The position numbers and the translations under genes are program-made. From contig NZ_JADDUE010000001.1 of NCBI RefSeq assembly GCF_016526145.1, positions 620,001 through 684,000 of the forward strand: a stretch of DNA of 64,000 nt, read 5' to 3'. This document shows positions 44,714 through 55,017 of this stretch, piece after piece. How positions within the stretch are numbered: the first letter of the stretch is position 1; each line of letters starts with the position of its first letter. Below the pieces are notes generated by a model that saw nothing but the letters and a program-made list of their open reading frames with translations, was not told the origin of the DNA and ran no database searches. The stretch comes from Saccharopolyspora galaxeae (lineage in GTDB: Bacteria; Actinomycetota; Actinomycetes; Mycobacteriales; Pseudonocardiaceae).

Positions 44714-45859
44714 TCAGGCGTCGGCGAGGTGCCGGGCGATGAGCATCCGCTGGATCTGGTTGGTGCCCTCGAAGATCTGCAGGACCTTCGCCTCCCGCAT
44801 GTAGCGCTCGGCGGCGAAGTCCGTGGTGTAGCCGGCGCCGCCGAGCACCTGCACCGCGTCGGTGGTCACTCGCATCGCCGCATCGGTGGCGAGCAGCTTG
44901 GCCATCGATGACTGCATCCCGAACGGTTTGCCTGCGTCGCGCCGCCGCGCCCCGTCCAGGTAGGCCGAGCGGGCGGAGTGCACGGCGGCGGCCATGTCGG
45001 CGAGCAGGAACTCCACGCCTTGGAAATCGATGATCGGCTTGCCGAACTGCTGCCGCTGCCCGGCGTAGTCCACGGCCAGGTCCAGCGCCGCCTGCGCGAG
45101 CCCGACCGCGCAGGCGGCGATGCCGAGCCGCCCGGAGTCCAGCGCGTCCAGCGCGATCGCGAGCCCTTGCCCCTCGGCGCCGATCCGCCGCTCGGCGGGC
45201 ACCCGTGCGCCCTCGAACCGCAGCTCGGTGGTGGGCGATCCGGTCAGCCCCATCTTGTGCTCCGGCGGGGCGGCGGAAAGTCCTTCGGTGCGCCCGTCGA
45301 CCAGCAGGCACGTGATGCCGCGTGGTCCTTCGTCGGAGGTGCGCGCCATCAGCGCGTAGTAGTCCGCGACGCCGCCGTGGGTGATCCACGTCTTGGTGCC
45401 GGTGACGGTGTAGTCGTCGCCGTCGCGTTCGGCGCGGGTGCTGAGCGCGGCCGCGTCCGAGCCGGCGTGCGCCTCGGACAGCGCGTAGCCACCCAGCAGC
45501 TCGCCGCCGAGCATTTTCGGTAGCCACCGTTCGCGCTGCGCATCGGTGCCGTAGCGGGCCAGCGGGTAGCAGGACATGGTGTGCACCGACAGCCCGACGC
45601 CGACGGTCATCCAGGCGCTGCTGAGTTCTTCGAGCACCTGGAGGTAGACCTCGTACGGCTGGCCGCCTCCGCCGTGTTCTTCGGCGTAGGGCAGCCCCAA
45701 CAGCCCGGAGGAGCCGAGCAGCCGGAACGCTTTGCGCGGGAAGTCCGCGCGCTGCTCGGCTCCGGCCGCGGCGGGCGCGAGTTCGTCCCGGGCGATGTCG
45801 CGGGTGAGCGCGATGAGGTCGGCGGCTTCGGTGCTGGGCAGCAGGCGGTCGACGGGCAT
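44714..45859 (-). CDS. Acyl-CoA dehydrogenase
   Basis: A 381-residue FAD flavoenzyme that oxidises acyl-CoA thioesters. The signatures are YALSEAHAGSDAAAL (ACAD signature 1) and the region QFGKPIIDFQGVEFLLADM. The catalytic base is the Glu in LQIFEGTNQIQRMLIARHL near the C terminus, as in short- and medium-chain enzymes. The chain-length preference is unknown. ATG 45859. A divergent TetR gene begins 187 bp away and is a likely controller. The gene order is reminiscent of fadE10 (Rv0873) in the M. tuberculosis block, though the position differs. Confidence 0.92.
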   Translation of the reverse strand: MPVDRLLPSTEAADLIALTRDIARDELAPAAAGAEQRADFPRKAFRLLGSSGLLGLPYAEEHGGGGQPYEVYLQVLEELSSAWMTVGVGLSVHTMSCYPLARYGTDAQRERWLPKMLGGELLGGYALSEAHAGSDAAALSTRAERDGDDYTVTGTKTWITHGGVADYYALMARTSDEGPRGITCLLVDGRTEGLSAAPPEHKMGLTGSPTTELRFEGARVPAERRIGAEGQGLAIALDALDSGRLGIAACAVGLAQAALDLAVDYAGQRQQFGKPIIDFQGVEFLLADMAAAVHSARSAYLDGARRRDAGKPFGMQSSMAKLLATDAAMRVTTDAVQVLGGAGYTTDFAAERYMREAKVLQIFEGTNQIQRMLIARHLADA

Positions 45860-45920
45860 GGCGCAGCTCCTGGTGCTCGGCGGAGCACGCGGTCCGAGCC
45901 CTGGCTCGAAAAATCTTCAG

Positions 45921-45956
45921 GTACTCCGCTGGGTACTATAGGATCAATCAGAGTAC
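45921..45956. promoter_or_regulatory. GTACT repeats in the acyl-CoA dehydrogenase/tetR intergenic region
   Basis: GTAC occurs at 45921-45924, 45933-45936 and 45953-45956; the first two sit in GGTACTCCGCTGGGTACT, a repeated GGTACT. On the minus strand TATAGT (overlapping 45935-45940) is a good -10 candidate for the dehydrogenase gene. The repeats are a plausible site for the divergent TetR protein. Confidence 0.45.
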
Positions 45957-46045
45957 TGATGCCGTCGTGCGCGCACCAGCCCGCGGCACAGCTGGAAATT
46001 GCCCCTCCAACCGGGCTTGCGGCCCGGCTGTGGCAGTCTCGGCGC

Positions 46046-46720
46046 ATGACCACCTCCGATCCGGGCGTGCGCAGCCCCGGCGGGACGCGCACGTCCGGCG
46101 TCGCGCGGTCCGGATCGCGAGCGCAACGCCGTGCGCAGCTGTTGGACCGGCTCTGCGAGCTGTTCCTCGCGGAGGGGTTCGCGCACTTCACCCTCGACGA
46201 CCTGGCCGCGCACCTGCACTGCTCGAAGTCGACGCTGTACACGCTCGCGGGCAGCAAGGAGCAGCTGGCGGTGCGGGTCGTGGGGCACTTCTTCAAGACC
46301 GCCACCGCGGGAATCGAACGCGCCGTGGCCGACGCCGCCGACGTGCGCAGCAGGATGCGCACCTACCTCGACGCCGCGGCGGAACGGCTGCGCCCGGCTT
46401 CGCGCCAGTTCATGGCGGACATGGCCGCCAACCCGGCGACGCGCGCCAGCTACGAGGCCAACGCGCGAGCCGCCGCCGAGCACGTGCGCGGCTACATCCG
46501 CGACGGCGTGCGCGAAGGCGTGTTCCGCGAGGTGCACGCCGCGTTCGTCGCGGAGCTGGTCGGCAGCACCATCGGAGCGATTCAGCGCGGCGAGATCGCC
46601 GAGCGGACCGGCCTGTCCGACGCGGAGGCGTTCGCGGAGCTGTCCCGCTTCCTGCTCGGCGGCCTGTCCGAACCCGGTGCGGCGAACCCGCGGATCGACC
46701 CGCCCGAAGCGGGTGCCTGA
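46046..46720 (+). CDS. TetR family transcriptional regulator
   Basis: A 224-residue repressor. A disordered start of some 25 residues is followed by the HTH (RAQLLDRLCELFLAEGFAHFTLDDLAAHLHCSKSTLYTLAGSKEQL in continuous pieces, about 28-75). The all-helical C-terminal part (about 80-215) is a ligand-binding domain of the TetR type. It is divergent from the acyl-CoA dehydrogenase gene, implying an acyl-CoA or fatty-acid ligand by analogy with FadR-like TetR proteins. ATG 46046. Confidence 0.9.
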   Translation: MTTSDPGVRSPGGTRTSGVARSGSRAQRRAQLLDRLCELFLAEGFAHFTLDDLAAHLHCSKSTLYTLAGSKEQLAVRVVGHFFKTATAGIERAVADAADVRSRMRTYLDAAAERLRPASRQFMADMAANPATRASYEANARAAAEHVRGYIRDGVREGVFREVHAAFVAELVGSTIGAIQRGEIAERTGLSDAEAFAELSRFLLGGLSEPGAANPRIDPPEAGA

Positions 46721-46853
46721 ACGTCCCGGGGATCTCCCGGTTCGGCGCAAGCCAGACTGGCCGGTAGCGCAGCAGCGCGGCCCGCGGCGGACAACCCACA
46801 GCGAAGCAGCCCGAAAGCAAGCCAGCCCAGAGCAACGGCAGCACGGAGGAAAC

Positions 46854-47789
46854 GTGATCGTCATCGGCGGAGAAGCCCTCGTCGACCTCGTCCCGGACGC
46901 AGGCACTCCCGGCGGCGAGCTGGGGCCGCTGCACCCGCGGCTCGGCGGCGGGCCGTACAACGTCGCGATCGCGCTCGGTCGCCTCCAGGTGCCCACCGCC
47001 TTCTACGCGAAGCTCTCCACCGACCAGTTCGGCGAGAAGCTGGTGGACCGGCTGGTCGAGTCCGGCGTGCGCACCGACCTGGTGCAGCGCGGGCCGGAGC
47101 CGACGACGCTGGCGGTGGTGGGGCTGAGCGAGGACGGCTCGGCGCGCTACGTCTTCCACACCGCCGAGACCGCAGCGCGGCTGGTGGCCGACAGCGGGCC
47201 GTTCCCGGACGAGGTCACCGCCGTCTCGTTCGGCACGCTCGGCATGGTGCTGGAGCCCTCCGCGACGGTCTACGAGCAGGCGCTGTTCCGGGAGGCCGCC
47301 CGCGGCCGGTTCGTGGCACTGGACCCGAACATCCGCGCCGACCTGATCACCGACCCGGACGCCTACCGCGAGCGGTTCGAGAGCTGGCTGCCCTCGGTGC
47401 ACCTGCTGAAGCTGTCGGTGGAGGACGCCGAGTGGCTGGCCGGCGGGCAGGACCTGGACGCGGCGCTGCGCCGCTGGCAGCGGGCCGGACCCGCGGGAGT
47501 GGTGCTGACCCGTGGTGCGGACGGGATTTCCGTGCTGGTCGGTGACGGTGCGCCGGTCGAGGTCGCGGGCGTGCGGGCCGAAGTCGCCGACACGATCGGC
47601 GCCGGTGACACGGTGCACGCGGCGTTGCTCGCGTGGCTGCACCGCAACGGTGCGTTGAGTCCGGAGGCGCTGCGCGAGCTCACTCCCGAGCAGTGGCGGG
47701 AGGGGCTCGGGTTCGCCGCCCGCGCCGCCGCGATCACCGTCTCGCGTCCGGGGGCCGAGCCGCCGACGGCCGCCGAACTGGACCGCTGA
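46854..47789 (+). CDS. PfkB-family carbohydrate kinase, fructokinase-like
   Basis: A 311-residue ribokinase-family sugar kinase. The N-terminal VIVIGGEALVDLV and GGGPYNVAIALGRL (PfkB signature 1 region) bind the sugar. The C-terminal signature ADTIGAGDTVHAALLAW contains the catalytic Asp of G-A-G-D. It most resembles bacterial fructokinases, but the acceptor sugar is not certain. GTG 46854 with GGAGGA upstream. It stands between tetR and gltA on the same strand without overlap. Confidence 0.9.
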   Translation: MIVIGGEALVDLVPDAGTPGGELGPLHPRLGGGPYNVAIALGRLQVPTAFYAKLSTDQFGEKLVDRLVESGVRTDLVQRGPEPTTLAVVGLSEDGSARYVFHTAETAARLVADSGPFPDEVTAVSFGTLGMVLEPSATVYEQALFREAARGRFVALDPNIRADLITDPDAYRERFESWLPSVHLLKLSVEDAEWLAGGQDLDAALRRWQRAGPAGVVLTRGADGISVLVGDGAPVEVAGVRAEVADTIGAGDTVHAALLAWLHRNGALSPEALRELTPEQWREGLGFAARAAAITVSRPGAEPPTAAELDR

Positions 47790-48166
47790 CGATCTTGGTC
47801 GGGAGCTTTCCGACGCGTTGGGTGCACACCGGCGCGGGCGCCGGTTCCGGACGGTGATCAGGCTGGTTCGCCCCGCCCGGTCCGTCCGGATCGGCCGCTG
47901 CGTCAACCGGCCGAAGGGGGTGGCAGCATCCGGCCCGATCAACGATGTGATCGTGGTCCCACCTGCCCAAAAGGGCTAACACGATTGCTGCGCGAGGGGC
48001 CTGCAGCGGTCTAGCGTGACAACTGACAGGACCCCAACGGGGTGGTGCTGCGGCGGTCCGGAAGACCCCGGCCGACGCTTCGCCCGACCACGCTGCCGCG
48101 CCGGGGAGGTGCGCGCGTCGCCGCGGATGGCTCACCACCCCATTCACGAGCGCGAGAGGTTCCCGA
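47790..48166. other. Intergenic region upstream of gltA
   Basis: About 375 bp without a gene. A short perfect palindrome, ACCGGCGC-GG-GCGCCGGT (47828-47845), follows the sugar-kinase gene and may be its terminator. A possible -10 (TAGCGT near 48012) would give gltA a leader of some 150 nt, but the -35 is not clear. Confidence 0.4.
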
Positions 48167-49468
<1,302 letters not shown>

Positions 49469-49491
49469 ATCGAGCTCTGAATCGTCGGGCA

Positions 49492-49525
49492 GGCCCCGGA
49501 CCGGCCATCGGCCGGTGCCGGGGCC
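49492..49525 (+). terminator. Terminator after gltA
   Basis: GGCCCCGG-a-CCGGCC (49492-49506) pairs with GGCCGG-tg-CCGGGGCC (49510-49525) around an ATC loop, followed by GTTTCG. It starts 24 bp after the stop. Confidence 0.75.
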
Positions 49526-49555
49526 GTTTCGCGTTCGCGGCCGTATGGTCCGGGC

Positions 49556-50938
49556 ATGAGCGCACCCGCGATTCTGTGGTTCCGCCGCGACCTACGCCTC
49601 GGTGATCACCCGGCGTTGCAGGAAGCGGCCCGCCGCGGCCCGGTGATCGGGTTGTTCGTGCTGGACGAGGCGCTGCTCGGGCCGTCAGGGCCTGCGCGCC
49701 GCACGTTCCTGTACCGGTGCCTGCGGGAACTCGACGAGCAGCTCGGCGGGAAGTTGCTGGTGCTGCGCGGTGAGCCGGAGCGGGTGGTGCCGGAACTGGC
49801 CGAGCGGACGGGCGCGAGCAGCGTGCACGTCTCCGCCGACACCGGGCCGTACGGACGCCGCCGCGATGAGCGGGTCCGGGAAGCGCTGCGGGGCCGGGAA
49901 GCGCTGGGAGCCGATGTCGAGTGGGTGCCGACCGGTTCGCCGTACGCGGTCACCCCTGGCCGGATCACCAAGCGGGACGGCGCGCCGTACAAGGTGTTCA
50001 CGCCGTTCCGCCGCGCATGGGACGAGCACGGCCGCCCGAAGCCCGCCCGCACGAGCGCGTCCGCTGCGGACTGGACGCTGCCGCGCCGGGTAGGTGCGGT
50101 GCCGATCCCGGACGACGAGGAACTCGGCGAACTGGTGCTGCCGCCTGCGGGGGAGTCCGCGGCGAAGAAGCGCTGGCGGGAATTCCTCAAGTCCACTGTG
50201 CACGAATACGAGCGGGACCGGGACCGCCCGGACCACGCCGGGACGAGCCGGATGTCGCCGTACCTGCGCTGGGGGTGCGTGCACCCGCGGACGCTGCTGG
50301 CTGATCTGGACGGGCGCGGCGGCGAAGGCGTCGACAGCTACCGCAACGAGCTGGCGTTCCGCGAGTTCTACGCCGATGTGCTGTGGCACTGGCCGGAAAG
50401 CGCGCGGCGCAACTTCGACGCGCGGTTCGACCGGATGCGGCTGGACACCGGCGCCGACGCCTGGGAGCGGTTCGAGGCGTGGTGCGCCGGACGCACCGGA
50501 TTCCCCGTGGTCGACGCCGGGATGCGGCAGCTGCTCGCGGTCGGGTGGATGCACAACCGGATTCGCATGGTGGTGGCGAGTTTCCTGGTCAAAGACCTGC
50601 ACCTGCCGTGGTGGTGGGGCGCCCGGCACTTCATGCGGCACCTGGTCGACGGGGACCTGGCCTCGAACCAGCACGGCTGGCAGTGGGCGGCCGGGACGGG
50701 CACCGACGCGGCGCCGTACTTCCGGATCTTCAACCCGATCACGCAGGGCACGAGGTTCGACCCGGACGGCGCCTACGTGCGCGAGTTCGTCCCGGAACTG
50801 CGCGGGCTCAGCGCCAAGTCGACGCACGAGCCGTGGAAACTGCCCGACGGGCCGCCGAACGGCTATCCCGGCCCGATCGTCGAGCACCACCACGAACGCC
50901 AGGAGTCCCTGGCCCGCTACGGCGAGATCAAGACCTGA
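49556..50938 (+). CDS. phr: Deoxyribodipyrimidine photolyase (cryptochrome/photolyase family)
   Basis: A 460-residue light-driven DNA repair flavoenzyme. The N-terminal antenna domain begins ILWFRRDLRLGDHPAL. The FAD domain contains SRMSPYLRWGCVHPRTLL, the conserved NELAFREFYADVLWHWP, and the class I photolyase core DAGMRQLLAVGWMHNRIRMVVASFLVKDL (in parts), followed by LASNQHGWQWAAGTGTDAAPYFRIFNP. The tryptophans of the electron-transfer chain are in the expected blocks. It restores cyclobutane pyrimidine dimers under blue light. ATG 49556. Confidence 0.94.
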   Translation: MSAPAILWFRRDLRLGDHPALQEAARRGPVIGLFVLDEALLGPSGPARRTFLYRCLRELDEQLGGKLLVLRGEPERVVPELAERTGASSVHVSADTGPYGRRRDERVREALRGREALGADVEWVPTGSPYAVTPGRITKRDGAPYKVFTPFRRAWDEHGRPKPARTSASAADWTLPRRVGAVPIPDDEELGELVLPPAGESAAKKRWREFLKSTVHEYERDRDRPDHAGTSRMSPYLRWGCVHPRTLLADLDGRGGEGVDSYRNELAFREFYADVLWHWPESARRNFDARFDRMRLDTGADAWERFEAWCAGRTGFPVVDAGMRQLLAVGWMHNRIRMVVASFLVKDLHLPWWWGARHFMRHLVDGDLASNQHGWQWAAGTGTDAAPYFRIFNPITQGTRFDPDGAYVREFVPELRGLSAKSTHEPWKLPDGPPNGYPGPIVEHHHERQESLARYGEIKT

Positions 50939-50980
50939 CCGGCGCGCCCGGCCGAGTTCCCCGGACTCAGCAATCGCAGC

Positions 50981-51031
50981 GAGCGAACGGACTGTTCGCC
51001 CGGTCTAGCCGGACCAACGGTCCGTTCGCTC
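50981..51031. repeat. Palindromic element GAGCGAACGGA...TCCGTTCGCTC after the photolyase gene
   Basis: An 11-bp perfect inverted repeat (50981-50991 and 51021-51031) with a partly self-paired 29-nt interior, placed 43 bp past the photolyase stop. It may act as a terminator. A related element follows at 51101. Confidence 0.6.
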
Positions 51032-51100
51032 CTGGAAGGACTGGGCGGAACGGGTGGCGTGCGGGCGTGTCGGCCCGGCACTCGCCCACCCGGAGTGCGC

Positions 51101-51151
51101 GAGCGAACGGACCGTTTGACCAATCTATTCGGACGAACAGGCCGTTCACTC
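51101..51151. repeat. Second, imperfect copy of the palindromic element
   Basis: GAGCGAACGG (51101-51110) faces CCGTTCACTC (51142-51151) with one mismatch; it is less GC-rich inside. It lies 27 bp from the stop of the type VII-associated gene on the minus strand, whose terminator it may be. The two copies are 120 bp apart. Confidence 0.55.
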
Positions 51152-51177
51152 CGGGAGCGCGAACGGTGTGCGCGGGG

Positions 51178-51915
51178 TCAGTCGCCGCGGCGGATGGGGC
51201 CGAGGATGTCCTGCTCCTTGGGGTTCGTGACCAGCGTGATCGGGGCCCACATGTTGTTGCCGAGGGCGATCACTCCGTCGTCGGGGAGTTGGGTCAGCTG
51301 CTGGACGCGCGTCGAGGGATCGAAGTACCAGAAGCGGGCCGCCAGCTGCGCCTGCTGCAACGGCAACCGCTGCAGCAGCACCAGATCCGCGGTGTTCGTG
51401 GCCGTACCGCTGCCCGCCTGCGGGTGCAGGTAGGGCAGCACGTACATCGTGGTCTGCCACGGGGCGCGCGGCGGGAACAGCTCCTGCGGCACCGCACCGC
51501 CGTCGTGGATCATCAGCAGCGGCGCGTCCTCGGTGGGCCGCGGAAGGTCGTAGGGCTGCAGCTTGCGCAGCTGAACCAGCGGTACCTGGCTGCCGTCCGC
51601 GAGCTTGCCCGCCGCGTGCTCCACCGTCTTCCACGCCGCGGGCCTGCCGGTGGCGATGGTGACCCACGCGCCGGTGGCGATGGCGCGCAGCGCGATCTGC
51701 CGGGCCAGGTACAGCCCGCCGACGGTGACCACGCGGGTGGGGTCCGGGCGCAGGATCGAGGCGGTTACCGACTCGCCACGCGCGCCCTTGCCGATGACCA
51801 TGCCGCCGCGGTCACCCGGCGGGCTCACCACGTCCAGCATCTCCGGGCGCACCAGGAACTCCGGTGCGGTGCCGTTGACGTTGCCCGGGGTGTCCAAGGT
51901 CCGGGTTCGGCTCAT
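51178..51915 (-). CDS. Protein of unknown function co-translated with EccE (type VII secretion locus)
   Basis: A 245-residue soluble protein with no signal peptide and no family I can name. It has an alternating alpha/beta character: VVTVGGLYLARQIALRAIATGAWVTIATGRPAAW resembles the strand-loop-helix start of an ATPase domain but lacks the GxxxxGKS loop, and APLLMIHDGGAVP could be the equivalent of a Walker-B strand. It may therefore be a degenerate P-loop protein; this is inference. The ATG at 51915 overlaps the eccE stop by 4 bp (ATGA), so it is translated with EccE and probably works with the ESX machine. Confidence 0.7.
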   Translation of the reverse strand: MSRTRTLDTPGNVNGTAPEFLVRPEMLDVVSPPGDRGGMVIGKGARGESVTASILRPDPTRVVTVGGLYLARQIALRAIATGAWVTIATGRPAAWKTVEHAAGKLADGSQVPLVQLRKLQPYDLPRPTEDAPLLMIHDGGAVPQELFPPRAPWQTTMYVLPYLHPQAGSGTATNTADLVLLQRLPLQQAQLAARFWYFDPSTRVQQLTQLPDDGVIALGNNMWAPITLVTNPKEQDILGPIRRGD

Positions 51916-53210
51916 GCCGCACCTCCCAGCGGCAGCGTTCCGGTCAGCCCGGCCAGCTGCATCCCGCGCAGCGGGGTGAGGGTCAGGTTGAGCCGGTTGC
52001 TGATCTCGCGCAGTCGTTCGTCCGAAGCGTTCAGGGCCGAAGGGGTCCGGGCGCTGACCCGGACCAGGCCGCGCAGCCCGACCTCACCGTCCTCACCGGA
52101 CGGTGCGATGGACATCGCGATGCTGGTGGACAGCGCCCGCACGCCGGTCAGTGCGTTGATGCTGTCGCTCATGTGGTTCGGCCAGCCGGTGATCGCGTAG
52201 CTGGAGTGCCCGACGCTGCCCGCGGTGACGCTGTTCCACCGCTCGGTCAGCCCGACCGGGCGCTGTTCGCGCAGCGAGTCGTTCAGCTCGGCCGAGGAGA
52301 TGCCCGCCTGCAGCAGCTCGTCCGGGTCCAGCGGACGGGTTGGGATGCCGCATCCGCTGAGCGCGTTGCGCACCCGGGAGAGCGCGCCGATCAGCGCCCG
52401 GTGCGCACCGACCACGCCACCGCCGCGTTCGCCGACGGCCTTCGCGCAGCGCTGCGGGTCCAGCCGCACCGCCACCCACGTGCTGCGGCGCGCGGCCGCC
52501 GCGGTCGGCCCCACCATCTCCAAGTACGAGTTCAGCGCGGGGGAATCCGCGGGCAGCGACGAACTGCCGGGGTAGCAGTGCCAGATGACCTGGATCGCGT
52601 CCAGCACCACGCCGCGGTCCTCCAGGCAGGGCGCGAGCACGCCCAGCGGCAGGTTCAACGCGGTCTCGGTGGGCTTGAGCAGCGGCGGGGTGGGGTCGAC
52701 CATCAGCACCGCGGTCCATTTGCCGTCGTGCCAGGCCAAACCGACGGGATTGCGGTCGTGGTCCCGGCCGCGCGCGACGACCAGGTCCTCGACGGCGATC
52801 CGCAGCAGCGCCACGCGGTGGTTCTCGTCCGGGCCGATGATGCCGTCGCCGTTGATGTCCTCGGCGAGTTCGCTGACGTCCGCGGACGGCGGTTCGGACC
52901 GGCGGGTGTGGCTGCGGGTGCGGTACTGCAGCACCAGTCCGAACCACTGGGTGAACCACCGCCCGCGCCTGCGCAGCAGCGCGATGATCAACGCGAGTCC
53001 GGCAACGCCCGCGGCCACCGGCCACAGCAGCTCGTTGAGCCACACCAGGATCAAGCCGATCGCCAGGCCGACCTCGATGACGACGATGTTGGCCACCGGC
53101 ATCGCCCCGAGGCTCGCGCCGATGGTGCGCCGCCGCGCGCGGATGCGCGTGCGGGCGCCGCCGGGAGCGGAGGCGTTCGGCTGGGCCGGATGTTGCGTGC
53201 TGACGGACAT
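51912..53210 (-). CDS. eccE: Type VII secretion system component EccE
   Basis: A 432-residue membrane protein of the ESX inner-membrane complex, where EccE sits at the periphery. Two adjacent membrane helices are at about residues 40-80 (ANIVVIEVGLAIGLILVWL and LWPVAAGVAGLALIIALL), followed by a large cytosolic EccE domain. That domain contains WHDGKWTAVLMVDPTPPLL and an RRSTWVAVRLDPQRC segment characteristic of the family. ATG 53210 is taken; an in-frame start 27 codons upstream is possible. Divergent from eccB with about 165 bp between. Confidence 0.85.
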   Translation of the reverse strand: MSVSTQHPAQPNASAPGGARTRIRARRRTIGASLGAMPVANIVVIEVGLAIGLILVWLNELLWPVAAGVAGLALIIALLRRRGRWFTQWFGLVLQYRTRSHTRRSEPPSADVSELAEDINGDGIIGPDENHRVALLRIAVEDLVVARGRDHDRNPVGLAWHDGKWTAVLMVDPTPPLLKPTETALNLPLGVLAPCLEDRGVVLDAIQVIWHCYPGSSSLPADSPALNSYLEMVGPTAAAARRSTWVAVRLDPQRCAKAVGERGGGVVGAHRALIGALSRVRNALSGCGIPTRPLDPDELLQAGISSAELNDSLREQRPVGLTERWNSVTAGSVGHSSYAITGWPNHMSDSINALTGVRALSTSIAMSIAPSGEDGEVGLRGLVRVSARTPSALNASDERLREISNRLNLTLTPLRGMQLAGLTGTLPLGGAA

Positions 53211-53376
53211 CCGTTCGGTCTCTTCCCCTCGCAGGTAGTGCGCGCGGCGCGCTAACCAGGTCGTTCGGCGGCCGCGCGAAAGAATGCCCACGGACTCGGC
53301 GGATCGGACCCGTTCGCGGACTCTCGGCGGCTATCCTGCGGAACCGTACCTCGGACGGGAGAGCTGTAGGCGAAGA

Positions 53377-54954
53377 ATGGCATCAACACCCACAACGAAG
53401 TCACAGGTCCAGGCGTACCGGTTCGTCCTTCGCCGCATGGAATCGGCACTGGTCCGCAAAGACGCCGTGATGCTGCACGATCCGATGGGTTCGCATAAGC
53501 GCGCGACCGTCGCGGGCGCGATCCTCGCCTGCATCGGCATCATCGGATTCCTGGTGTGGGGACTGTTCGGCGGCAAGGGTTCGGTGCCGCAGCCGGGCTC
53601 GATCGTGATCGGCAAGGACAGCGGCAGCGTGTACGTCGTCACCGCCGACCAGCAGGCGCAGAAGCGGCTGATCCCGATGCTGAACATGGCATCGGCGAAG
53701 CTGCTGGTGATGGCCCAGGGCGGTGGCCAGGGCGGGCAGGCGGTGCAGGCCACCACGGTGAAGGAGGCCGCGCTGGGCGAATTCCCGCGCGGGCCGCGCA
53801 CCGGGATGGTCAACGCGCCGAACTACCTGCCGGACCCGAACAACATCGCCGATCCGTCCTGGGCGATCTGCGACGTGGGCCAGGTCGCCGACGACCTCAA
53901 CGTCTCCGGCTCGGCGCGCCCGGCGAACGTGGAGACCACCGTCATCGGCGGGGATCCCAACCACGGCACCGAGTTGGCCGAGAACCAGTCGCTGTTCGTG
54001 CGGGACCAGGCGTCCGGGCAGGAATACCTGATGTACCGGGTGGACGGTGCGCCGGGCAACCCGAACACCCGCACGGTGAAGGCGAAGGTGGACCGCTCCG
54101 AGCGGGCCGTGATGGACATCTACGGGCTGAACGGGCAGACCCCGCGCACCATCAGCACGAAGATGCTCAACGCCGTCCCGGAGGTGCCGGAGCTGCGGAT
54201 CCCGGAGGCGCCCAGCGGCACGGTCGACTACATGCAGAACTCCTACGACTCCGGTGACGTGGTCCGCCAGACCGTCGCGGGCAACCCGGACAAGTTCTAC
54301 GTGCTGCTGCCCAGCGGGAAGCAGGAGATCAGCGCCGGTGCGGCCGCCGTGCTGCACGCGGACAAGCCGCGCTCGGAAGGCATTCCGAACGCCACCGGCA
54401 CGATCACCGACGCGCAGTCCGCACCGGACGGGCAGCAGATGGCGCTGGAGACCTTCCCGACCGTGGTGCCGAAGCCGGTGCCGTTCCAGCAGGCCGACAC
54501 GTCCTGCCTGAGCTGGCGCAACATCAACGGCGGGCAGCACATCACGGTCACCACGAACAAGGGCAGCCCGGCGAAGGCCGCGCCGGTGAAGCTGGCCCAG
54601 TTCGACGGGACCGGCCCGAACGTGGACTACTTCTACATGCCCGCTGGCAAGGCCGGGGTGGTGCGCGCGGCGTTCAACGAGCCGGGTGCCGAGTCCGGGC
54701 CGATCTACCTGGTGTCCGACCAGGGCGTGGTCTACGGCGTGAAGGACGGGAAGACGGCGCAGGGGCTGGGCGTGACCAACAACCCCGGGTCGATCAAGGC
54801 GGGGCCGGCGCGGATTCTTGGCACGTTGCCGCGCGGTGACTTCCTCGATCCGGCGCAGGCGAGCTTCGTCTACGACTCCATCCCGGTGCCGCCGGGCGGG
54901 GTGAACCGGCCGCCGCCGCAGGCGCAGCAGCAATCCGGCACTGCCGGGAGCTGA
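53377..54954 (+). CDS. eccB: Type VII secretion system component EccB
   Basis: A 525-residue membrane-anchored protein forming the outer-leaflet-facing part of the ESX complex. The start ASTPTTKSQVQAYRFVLRRMESALVRKDAVMLHDPM (seen in pieces) is the EccB fingerprint: a cytosolic N-terminal segment, then one membrane helix (AGAILACIGIIGFLVWGLF, about residues 46-64). The large extracytoplasmic domain contains repeats around a central core; the two Cys residues (DPSWAICDVG, TSCLSWR) fit the family disulfide. TATCCT at 53332-53337 is a likely -10. The C terminus is Pro/Gln-rich. ATG 53377. Convergent with mycP. Confidence 0.93.
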   Translation: MASTPTTKSQVQAYRFVLRRMESALVRKDAVMLHDPMGSHKRATVAGAILACIGIIGFLVWGLFGGKGSVPQPGSIVIGKDSGSVYVVTADQQAQKRLIPMLNMASAKLLVMAQGGGQGGQAVQATTVKEAALGEFPRGPRTGMVNAPNYLPDPNNIADPSWAICDVGQVADDLNVSGSARPANVETTVIGGDPNHGTELAENQSLFVRDQASGQEYLMYRVDGAPGNPNTRTVKAKVDRSERAVMDIYGLNGQTPRTISTKMLNAVPEVPELRIPEAPSGTVDYMQNSYDSGDVVRQTVAGNPDKFYVLLPSGKQEISAGAAAVLHADKPRSEGIPNATGTITDAQSAPDGQQMALETFPTVVPKPVPFQQADTSCLSWRNINGGQHITVTTNKGSPAKAAPVKLAQFDGTGPNVDYFYMPAGKAGVVRAAFNEPGAESGPIYLVSDQGVVYGVKDGKTAQGLGVTNNPGSIKAGPARILGTLPRGDFLDPAQASFVYDSIPVPPGGVNRPPPQAQQQSGTAGS

Positions 54955-54978
54955 CCGGAACGCTCTGGTCGTCCGCAG

Positions 54979-55017
54979 AATCCGCCCGCCGGCCCATCGG
55001 GTCGCGGGCGGATTTTT
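54979..55017 (+). terminator. Rho-independent terminator after eccB
   Basis: An 11-bp perfect stem (AATCCGCCCGC, 54979-54989, complement 55004-55014) with a 14-nt loop, running into five T residues (55013-55017). It begins 25 bp past the stop and is the clearest intrinsic terminator in the window. Confidence 0.9.
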
